From NCBI GenBank assembly GCA_903885375.1, contig CAISIK010000129.1:1-64000 (forward strand): 64,000 nucleotides of DNA, read 5' to 3'. The stretch is from an uncultured Pseudomonadota bacterium. Its GTDB lineage: Bacteria > Myxococcota_A > UBA796 > SXON01. The notes below the pieces were generated by a model that saw only the letters and a list, made by a program, of their open reading frames with translations, was not told where the DNA came from and made no database searches. The translations under genes and the position numbers were made by a program. Each line of letters opens with the position of its first letter. The first letter of the stretch is position 1. This document shows positions 57,524-64,000 of this stretch, piece by piece.

Positions 57524-58762
57524 ATGCCGCGCCTCGTCCAGATCGTTCACGGCTTCCCGCCGCGTGAAAACGCCGGCACCGAGACGGTGGCGGCCCGCGC
57601 GGCCTTGGGGCTGCGAGCGCGCGGGTGGGAGGTGCACACCCTCGCGGCCACCCGGGCACCGGGCGTGGCCATGTACACGCCCATCGAGGAGCCCTTCGTC
57701 AGCCGTCTGGTCACCAACGCGCCGTTCGCCGCGTTGCGCCGTGGGGGTTCCGACCCGGCAGCACGGGCCTGGATCGAGTCCCGTCTCGCGGCGCTCTCCC
57801 CCGACATCGTGCACGTGCACCACCTCGCCAGCCTCGACCCGGACTTCCGCACCGACGCCCCCCTCGTCTGGACGCTGCACGACGCCTGGGCGTGGTGCGC
57901 CGCCGGCGGACAGCTCCTCCGCGACGGCGCCGCCTGTGCGGGTCCCGGTCCCGGGTGTCCGGCGTGCGCCACCGGCTGGTGCCAGGACGGCCCCGCCGTG
58001 GCCACCGCGCTCGGCGTGGCCGGCCGACTGTCCCGCTTCGTGGCGCCCCACCGTCTGCACCGGGCCTGGCAACGCCTCCCGGCTTCGCTGCGCGTGGCGG
58101 CCACCCGTGGCGCCGCCCCCGTCAGCGCGGGCCAGATCGCGGACCAGACCGGGCGTTGGCTCCGCTTCGCCGCCCGCTGCGCTGCCCGCCTCGCCCCGAG
58201 CCGTTGGATTGGTGAAGAAGCCGTCCGTCGCGGGCTCGGCAGCACCATTCACCTCCCCAACGGCGTGGCGCCCGGCGGGCCCCGGCAAGGAGGTGGCCCG
58301 TTCCTCTTTCTCGGCACCCTCGCCCGCCACAAGGGCCCCGACCTCGTCGTTGCCGCCCACACCGCCGCCGGTGTGGACATCCCGCTGGTGCTGCACGGCC
58401 CGCCCGGCCCCGATGCCGCCTTCGCCGCGGCGCTTCCGCACTCCGGGCCGGTGGCCGACCCCTCCCCGCTCCTCGCCCGCGCCCGGGCGCTCATCCTCGG
58501 CTCCCGTTGGCCCGAGAACGCCCCGCTCGTCGTCCTGGAGGCGCGCGCCGCCGGCTGCCCCGTCATCGCGCCGGACATCGGCGGACTCCGCGAGCTCGTC
58601 GAGCCCGGCGTCGACGGCTGGCTCTACGAAGCCGGGAACCTCCACGCGCTGGCCGACTGCATCCGGCAGGCGACGATCTCCGCGCCCCCGCCGGTTCGAC
58701 CTCCGCTCTCGCTCGCGGAGCATGTCGATCGCCTGATCGGCGTATACGCTTCTGTCCGATGA
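57524..58762 (+). CDS. GT4-family glycosyltransferase
   Basis: The 412-residue enzyme has the GT-B fold. The N-terminal donor/acceptor half starts with VQIVHGFPPRENAGTETVAA. The C-terminal half has GTLARHKGPDLVV, ILGSRWPENAPLVVLEARAAGCPVIAPDIGGL (E-x7-E motif), and GWLYEAGN. A Cys-rich loop near residue 130-150 (CAGPGPGCPACATGWC) resembles the zinc-binding loop seen in some family-4 capsule or LPS enzymes. Likely acts at the inner face of the membrane in surface polysaccharide synthesis. It starts 36 bases from the divergent regulator. Its stop overlaps the YbjN-like gene (ATGA). Confidence 0.82.
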   Translation: MPRLVQIVHGFPPRENAGTETVAARAALGLRARGWEVHTLAATRAPGVAMYTPIEEPFVSRLVTNAPFAALRRGGSDPAARAWIESRLAALSPDIVHVHHLASLDPDFRTDAPLVWTLHDAWAWCAAGGQLLRDGAACAGPGPGCPACATGWCQDGPAVATALGVAGRLSRFVAPHRLHRAWQRLPASLRVAATRGAAPVSAGQIADQTGRWLRFAARCAARLAPSRWIGEEAVRRGLGSTIHLPNGVAPGGPRQGGGPFLFLGTLARHKGPDLVVAAHTAAGVDIPLVLHGPPGPDAAFAAALPHSGPVADPSPLLARARALILGSRWPENAPLVVLEARAAGCPVIAPDIGGLRELVEPGVDGWLYEAGNLHALADCIRQATISAPPPVRPPLSLAEHVDRLIGVYASVR

Positions 58763-59202
58763 CCAACGACCCCGACGCCCTCGCCGCCCGCATCGACGGC
58801 TACCTCATGCACCTCGGCGTGGAGGTCGATCCCTCCGACGAGGGGTTCTGGACGCTCCGCTTCGGCTCCTCCATGGTCGTCATCTCCGCGTTCGAGGATG
58901 ATGGCGTCGAGTACGTGCGCCTCGCCAGCATCGTGCTCGTCGGCGCGCGGGCCTCGCTCTCCCTGCTCACCCGCCTGCTGCGCATGAACAACGAGGTGCT
59001 GTTCGGCGCGTTCCAGCTCTTCGACGACGACACCGTGGCCTTCACGCACACCCTGCGGGCGCAGGAGCTGGAGCTCGCCCCGTTCGAAGCCACGCTCCTC
59101 TACGTGGCGCGCGTGGGCGACGATCACGACGAAGAGCTGCAGGCCCTCGCCGGCGGGGAGCGCACGGAGGAGGTTCTCGAAGCCTTGCATCGGCCGGCCT
59201 GA
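58759..59202 (+). CDS. YbjN-like/T3SS-chaperone-fold protein
   Basis: The 147-residue cytoplasmic protein is wholly alpha/beta, with the YbjN/CesT-like pattern: FWTLRFGSSMVVISAFE, then VEYVRLASIVLVG and LLTRLLRMNNEVLFGAFQLFDDDTVAF. These match the bacterial sensory-transduction-regulator (YbjN) family. Function is unclear. No secretion system is nearby. It sits between two glycosyltransferases and overlaps both by four bases or one. Confidence 0.75.
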   Translation: MTNDPDALAARIDGYLMHLGVEVDPSDEGFWTLRFGSSMVVISAFEDDGVEYVRLASIVLVGARASLSLLTRLLRMNNEVLFGAFQLFDDDTVAFTHTLRAQELELAPFEATLLYVARVGDDHDEELQALAGGERTEEVLEALHRPA

Positions 59203-60356
59203 TGCACATCCTGCACGTCTCGCACGGATGGGGGCAAGGCGGCAGCCAGCTCTACGCCGCGGGCCTCGCCAACGCGCAGGCCTCGCTCGGGAACAGGGTG
59301 CAACGCTTCGGCCCCGACGGGGGACGGCGGGGCCGCCGGACCGGCTTCGAAGGCGGCCACTTCGACGCCGGAGTGGAACGTCGTTTCGCGGAGGCGGCCC
59401 GCGACGTGGAGGTGGTGCATCTCCACCACCTCAGCGGGCTCTCGCTCGAGCTGCCCCGGATTGCCCGCGAGGCCGGCGCGCTCGTGGTGTTCACGCTCCA
59501 CGACTACTGGCTGGCGTGCGCCCGAGGCCAGCTCGTGAACGAAGCCGGCGACCGCTGCCCGGGGCCCTCCACGGCGCGCTGCGCCGCCTGCCTCGCCCCC
59601 GACCTCTACGCCCCCCTTCCCCGTGCCGTCGCGAAACGGCTGCCGTCCCGGTCCGCCCCCATCCTGCGGCGCGAAGCCGGCTGGGCCTCCGTGCGCGCCC
59701 ACACCCACGCCTTCTTCGCCCCAAGCCGTCATGTGGCGGCCCGACTCGGCGTCGAGGCCATCGCCACGCCCCTCCCGCTCCTGCGTCAGATCCCGGCAGC
59801 GCCCCCTGCCCCCGCCGGCGTGCTGCGTCTCCTCTTTCTCGGCTCGCTGATCCCCACCAAGGGGGTGCAGGTCCTCCTCGACGCCTTCGCCGGGCTGCCC
59901 GCCGGGTCGGCCAGCCTGCGGATCACGGGCCCATCCCCGCCGTGGCGCGGCAGCGGCCGATGGGCCGAGGTGTTCGCCGCCCGGGCCGCCGCCGTGCCGG
60001 GGGTGTCGCTCGCCGCGGGCGTCAGCCCCGAGGCGGTAGTGGCCGAACTGCACGAGGCCGACGTGCTCGTCGTGCCCAGCACGTGGGAGGAGAATGCGCC
60101 GCTGGTGCTGGCGGAAGCGGCCGCAGCCGGATTGCGGATCGTGGCGTCCGACCTGGGCGGCATCCCGGAGCTCGTGCCGGAGGGCGTGCTCGTGCCCCCG
60201 GGCTCGGTACCCGACCTGCGCGCGGCGCTCGTGGCCGAGGTGCGGCGCGGGCGGGGCCGGCTGCCCCCGCGACCCGGCGGGAGCATGGCCGCACACGCCG
60301 CCGAGCTTCTGGCGCACTACGCCCACCTCCGCTCCCGGCTGGCTCGGTCTGGTTAG
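59202..60356 (+). CDS. GT4-family glycosyltransferase
   Basis: The 384-residue GT-B enzyme begins MHILHVSHGWGQGGSQLYA. It has a Cys-rich block (HDYWLACARGQLVNEAGD, then CPGPSTARCAACLAPD) typical of family-4 capsule or LPS transferases. The C-terminal half has LGSLIPTKGVQVLLDAF and STWEENAPLVLAEAAAAGLRIVASDLGG (E-x7-E). It is homologous in layout to the GT4 enzyme two genes upstream, pointing to a shared pathway for a surface glycan. ATG overlaps the YbjN-like stop. Confidence 0.82.
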   Translation: MHILHVSHGWGQGGSQLYAAGLANAQASLGNRVQRFGPDGGRRGRRTGFEGGHFDAGVERRFAEAARDVEVVHLHHLSGLSLELPRIAREAGALVVFTLHDYWLACARGQLVNEAGDRCPGPSTARCAACLAPDLYAPLPRAVAKRLPSRSAPILRREAGWASVRAHTHAFFAPSRHVAARLGVEAIATPLPLLRQIPAAPPAPAGVLRLLFLGSLIPTKGVQVLLDAFAGLPAGSASLRITGPSPPWRGSGRWAEVFAARAAAVPGVSLAAGVSPEAVVAELHEADVLVVPSTWEENAPLVLAEAAAAGLRIVASDLGGIPELVPEGVLVPPGSVPDLRAALVAEVRRGRGRLPPRPGGSMAAHAAELLAHYAHLRSRLARSG

Positions 60357-60366
60357 GAAGGCGGCC

Positions 60367-61362
60367 GTGTTCCTCCTGCTCGCCAGCCTCGCCTTGGCCG
60401 ATGATGCCACCTGTCTCGCCTGCTGCGCGGCGGGCGGCCTCCCCGGCTGCCCCACCGAGCTCCACGTTCGCACCGAGGGCTCGCGGCTCAGCCCCTCCGG
60501 GATGGACACCCACGTGCAGGGCGGCTGGGTCCTCCGCTGCGACGGCACGGGGCACTTCGACCCGGGCCTGAGCGAGGAAGTCGATCACGAGCCCACGTAC
60601 GCCGAGGTCCTGGGGAGCGGGCTCAACCCGCTGGCCGTCCACTGCTTCGCCCAGGCCTGCGCGCTGCCCGAGCGGGTGTGCCTCGGCCCCGCCACGCTCA
60701 ACGGCGATGTCCAGCTCGTGAGCTGCGTGGACACCATGCCCGCCAGCCAGACCGACCTCGCCGCGGCTCCGCGCGCAGGGCACGGCGCGGGGGCCGTGGT
60801 CGTGGTCATCGACGGCAAGCCCCTCGTGGCCGAACGGGCGCCGCAGCCCGGTGCGCCGGCCGCGGTCGAGCCACCGGCTCCGGGGCCGCCCGGCATCCCC
60901 TCGCCCGTCAGCACCACGCCGCTACCGCCCCCGCCCGCACCGCCGGCCGCTCCCACGCTGGCCCTCCCCGACGACCCGCCCGACCCCTGCGCGCCCGCCG
61001 CCGATGCCATCCGCGCCGAGGCGCGCAAGCGCATCGGCACCGGCGACGATCTGCGCATGGCCGGCCGCACCGACGAGGCGCTCCGCGACTACAAGGCGGC
61101 GCTCACGCTCGACCGTTGCAACGGCTACGCCTGGATGTCCATCGCCCAGCTCGCAGCCGACGCTGGACGCACCGATCTCGTCATCCGCGCGCTCAAGAAC
61201 ACCACCCGCCTCGTGCCGCGGCACCCCGCTGCGTGGATGATGCTCGCTCGCAGCTACGAGGGTTTCGGCCAGCGGGCCATGGCCAACGAGGCCTGGCACA
61301 CGGCCACCGAACTCGCACCCGGAAACGCCGAAGCCATCGAAGGCTACATGCGAACGCGATAG
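60367..61362 (+). CDS. Cys-rich exported TPR protein
   Basis: The 331-residue product has a signal peptide (VFLLLASLALA|DD). A Cys-rich N-terminal domain follows (~14-120, with CLACCAAGGLPGC and about ten Cys, suggesting disulfides). After a long Pro/Ala linker (~150-215), three tetratricopeptide repeats run to the C-terminus (KRIGTGDDLRMAGRTDEALRDYKAAL, LAADAGRTDLVIRALKNTTRL, and so on). GTG start with AGGAAGG upstream. It precedes tolQ by 9 bases and may be co-transcribed with the Tol genes. It is not the YbgF/CpoB type, as its order differs, but a related role in Tol-linked envelope work is possible. Confidence 0.65.
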   Translation: MFLLLASLALADDATCLACCAAGGLPGCPTELHVRTEGSRLSPSGMDTHVQGGWVLRCDGTGHFDPGLSEEVDHEPTYAEVLGSGLNPLAVHCFAQACALPERVCLGPATLNGDVQLVSCVDTMPASQTDLAAAPRAGHGAGAVVVVIDGKPLVAERAPQPGAPAAVEPPAPGPPGIPSPVSTTPLPPPPAPPAAPTLALPDDPPDPCAPAADAIRAEARKRIGTGDDLRMAGRTDEALRDYKAALTLDRCNGYAWMSIAQLAADAGRTDLVIRALKNTTRLVPRHPAAWMMLARSYEGFGQRAMANEAWHTATELAPGNAEAIEGYMRTR

Positions 61363-61371
61363 GCGGCGGCG

Positions 61372-62093
<722 letters not shown>

Positions 62094-62094
<1 letters not shown>

Positions 62095-62525
62095 TGGGCA
62101 TGAGCGGCCCCTCGCGGGATGGCGGGATGATGGCGGAGATCAACGTCACGCCCTTTGTGGACGTGATGCTGGTGCTGCTCATCATTTTCATGGTCACCAC
62201 CCCACTGATGGCCACCGGCGTGGAGATCGACCTGCCGAGCGCCACCGCGCCGCCCGTGGAGGTCACCGGCGAGCAGCTGGTCATCAGCATGAACCGCGAT
62301 GGCGAGCTCACCCTGGCGCGGGGGAGTGATCCCGCCCAGCCGCTCACCCGGGAGCAGCTCGAAGCGAACCTGCGCGAAGAAGGGAAGGCCCACCCCGACC
62401 ACGCTGTTTTCGTACAAGCGGATGGCACCCTGCCCTACCAGGAAGTGATGAACCTACTTGAGATGGCCAAGCAGGCAGGGATCCCCAAGGTGGGTCTGGT
62501 CACCCGTCCGCCTTCGGAGCCCTGA
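62094..62525 (+). CDS. tolR: Tol-Pal system protein TolR
   Basis: TolR, an ExbD-like subunit, couples proton flow to the complex. The 143-residue protein has one N-terminal helix containing the conserved EINVTPFVDVMLVLLIIFMV, with the proton-carrying Asp in FVD. A periplasmic domain with LTREQLEANLREEGKAHP and AVFVQADGTLPYQEVMNLLEMAKQAG follows. Complete. It overlaps tolQ (TGATG) and the tolA-like gene. Confidence 0.94.
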
Positions 62526-63253
62526 TGTCTCGGCACGCCCTGCCCAGCTGGGAGTGGCCGGTGGCGGGAGTCGCGCACGTCGCCGCGTTCTGCCTCGTGG
62601 CGCTCGGCCAGTGCGGCAGCCGGGCGGAGCCGATGTTCAAGCCTCCTCACGCGATCATCGTGGAGATGGCGGGTCCGGCGGCCGTCGACTCCCGGATGCC
62701 CCAGCGCGCGGAGCGTGCGCCCACGCCCGCCCAGGGCTCCCCGTCGCCCGAGCTGGCGCCGCCGCCGCCCAACGCGAGCGAGCTCGCGCTCCCCACGGCG
62801 CCGCCGGTCAAGGGCAACCCCGACAGCGACCGCGCGGACCTCATGGCGGAGCTTCGCAAGCAGCAGCTCCTGGCCGACCTCGATGCCCCCGAAGGCAAGG
62901 TGGACCGCCTCGAGTCCGGCCCCACGAGCGATGCCGGCGGCACCCACGCCCAGGCCGGCGTGCGCGACCCGGAGCTGGCCCGGTGGGTGGCGAAGGCCAA
63001 CGAGGAGCTGAAGAAGAACTTCCACCCCCTCCCATCCTGGTGCACGGCCAACCCGAACCTCGTCGCCCGGGCCGCGGCGACCGTCGGGAGCGATGGCGTG
63101 ATCACCGAAGAGGCCACGATCGTGGACACCAGCCGAAACGCCTCGTTCGATGCCGCCTGCGTCCGGGCGTTCGCCAACACCAACCGCCTGCCTCCGCTGC
63201 CGAGCCGCTTCGCGCCCGGCATCCGCGGGGTCCTGGAGTGCCCTTGCAATTGA
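62525..63253 (+). CDS. tolA: TolA-like protein (TonB-family C-terminus)
   Basis: The 242-residue product has an N-terminal helix (~12-30), a Pro/Ala/Glu-rich periplasmic region, and a C-terminal TolA/TonB-type domain (~155-240: LARWVAKANEELKKNFHPLPSW, then VTVGSDGVITEEATIVDTSRNASFDAACVRAF). It is much shorter than enterobacterial TolA, which has a longer helical middle. Gene order tolQ-tolR-tolA-tolB supports the call. Several Cys in the C-terminal domain (WC, AAC, ECPC) may be disulfide-forming. The last bases overlap the tolB start. Confidence 0.82.
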   Translation: MSRHALPSWEWPVAGVAHVAAFCLVALGQCGSRAEPMFKPPHAIIVEMAGPAAVDSRMPQRAERAPTPAQGSPSPELAPPPPNASELALPTAPPVKGNPDSDRADLMAELRKQQLLADLDAPEGKVDRLESGPTSDAGGTHAQAGVRDPELARWVAKANEELKKNFHPLPSWCTANPNLVARAAATVGSDGVITEEATIVDTSRNASFDAACVRAFANTNRLPPLPSRFAPGIRGVLECPCN

Positions 63254-64000
63254 CCGCCCGCGCCTGCCTCGGCGCCGCCCTCCTCCTCACGCTCTTCGCC
63301 CGGCCGGCGGGAGTTGCCGCCGAGGAGCCCGCCACCAGCGTGGCGCTCTTCGCGGGCGGGGCGAAAGCGGACATCCCCATCGCGCTCCCCATCCCGAAGG
63401 GCGGGGCCGCCACCGACGAGTTCTACACCACCCTCAAGCGCGATCTGGAGATCAGCGGGTGGTTCCGCATCATCGACCCCGCCGCGTACACCGAGGTCCC
63501 AACGGCCGGAATCCGGCTCGGCGAATTCGACTTCGCCGCGTGGCGCACCCCCGGCGCGGCCGTGCTCGCCAAGACCGAGGTGCAGACGACCACGAGCGGG
63601 CGACGCGCCGAGGTCTGGGTGTACGACGTGGCGGGTGGCGTGAAGCTCGGCGCCAAGGCCTTCTCCGGGCCGGAAGCCGCCCAGCGCACGCTCGCCCACC
63701 GAACGGCCGACACCATCATCCGGCTGATCACCGGCCAGCCCAGCTTCTTCGACACCCGCCTCGCCTTTGTGTCCTCCGGGACCGGCAACAAGGAGGTGTA
63801 CGTGATGGACGTGGATGGCGGCGGGCGCCGTCAGATCACCCGAAACAAGTCCATCAACCTCTCCCCGCGCTGGAACGCCGGCGGCAGCGCGCTGTGCTTC
63901 ACGAGCTACCTCAACGGCAATCCGGACCTGTTCGTGGCCGACCTGCTGAAGTCGTCGATCCGGCGTGTGTCGGCGCGGACCGGGATCAACACGGGTTGTG
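63244..64000 (+). CDS. tolB: Tol-Pal system protein TolB (cut by window end)
   Basis: TolB is the periplasmic beta-propeller that binds Pal and TolA. About 252 residues are present: a signal peptide (~1-24), the N-terminal TolB domain (IPIALPIPKGG, LKRDLEISGWFRIIDPAAY), and the start of the propeller (GTGNKEVYVMDVDGGGRRQITRNKSINLSPRWN). The gene runs past base 64000. Start candidates are GTG 63238, TTG 63244 and TTG 63250. I chose TTG 63244 because GGAG lies 5 bases upstream. The 63250 TTG would overlap the tolA stop as TTGA. Confidence 0.9.
   Translation, partial: MQLTARACLGAALLLTLFARPAGVAAEEPATSVALFAGGAKADIPIALPIPKGGAATDEFYTTLKRDLEISGWFRIIDPAAYTEVPTAGIRLGEFDFAAWRTPGAAVLAKTEVQTTTSGRRAEVWVYDVAGGVKLGAKAFSGPEAAQRTLAHRTADTIIRLITGQPSFFDTRLAFVSSGTGNKEVYVMDVDGGGRRQITRNKSINLSPRWNAGGSALCFTSYLNGNPDLFVADLLKSSIRRVSARTGINTGC

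Overview
The window is about 64 kb of very GC-rich, gene-dense bacterial chromosome. Few gaps exceed 100 bp, and many genes overlap by 1 or 4 bases (TGATG, ATGA, GTGA). Content points to a gliding/twitching deltaproteobacterial lineage, most likely Myxococcota. Supporting signs are a complete pilMNOPQ cluster, a second minor-pilin/pilY1 operon behind an NtrC-type regulator, an AgmX/PglI-type TonB-like protein, a Gld-like ABC system with a DUF4340 protein, a MshEN/receiver/PATAN regulator, many TPR proteins and lipoproteins, and an Asp-rich repeat lipoprotein. I saw no insertion sequence, prophage, CRISPR array, rRNA or tRNA. The taxonomic placement is inference from gene content.

Layout. 1-5.5 kb (minus): start of aspS, a 1415-residue lipoprotein with 38 Asp-rich repeats, and a PEGA-domain protein. 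5.5-9.8 kb (plus): DUF2809 protein, monoheme lipoprotein, FAD oxidoreductase and a membrane polyferredoxin, the last two looking like a redox module. 9.8-17.1 kb (minus): a membrane protein, a VOC-fold protein, secA and a large membrane-TPR protein. 17.2-28.1 kb (plus): pilM-N-O-P-Q-aroK-aroB, two paralogous lipoproteins, a TPR protein, aroQ, accB, accC. 28.1-38.8 kb: TPR protein, CPBP protease, larE, then a signalling group with several degenerate domains (HD-GYP-like, HEAT, MshEN-HD-receiver-PATAN), a thioredoxin-fold/rhodanese fusion and an AgmX-like protein. 38.8-45.9 kb: rimI and a SurA-like protein (minus), then a Gld-like ABC operon ending in a lipoprotein multiheme cytochrome. 45.9-49.5 kb: tsaD, rsmA, a PP2C phosphatase, an M23 peptidase. 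49.5-57.5 kb (minus): ntrC-type regulator, TPR lipoprotein, fimT, pilV, pilW, pilX, pilY1. 57.5-64 kb (plus): two GT4 glycosyltransferases around a YbjN-like protein, a Cys-rich TPR protein, and tolQ-tolR-tolA-tolB (cut by the window end).

The most striking observation is at 44402-45919. A lipoprotein cytochrome gene reads through a single in-frame TGA at exactly the place where this family has the second cysteine of an E-P-C-G-C motif. An 18-nt spacer and a hairpin with a GGUCU apical loop follow the TGA, as expected for a bacterial selenocysteine insertion element. I interpret the gene as encoding a surface or periplasmic selenocysteine-containing metallophosphatase-like/tetraheme cytochrome. 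An ordinary annotation would split it into a 41-residue peptide and a truncated downstream gene.

Many functions connect to the cell envelope: type IV pilus assembly and tip adhesin, Tol-Pal, SecA export, lipoproteins, glycosyltransferases and peptidoglycan hydrolase. Housekeeping steps (shikimate pathway, fatty-acid initiation, t6A tRNA modification, 16S rRNA methylation) sit inside the same operons.
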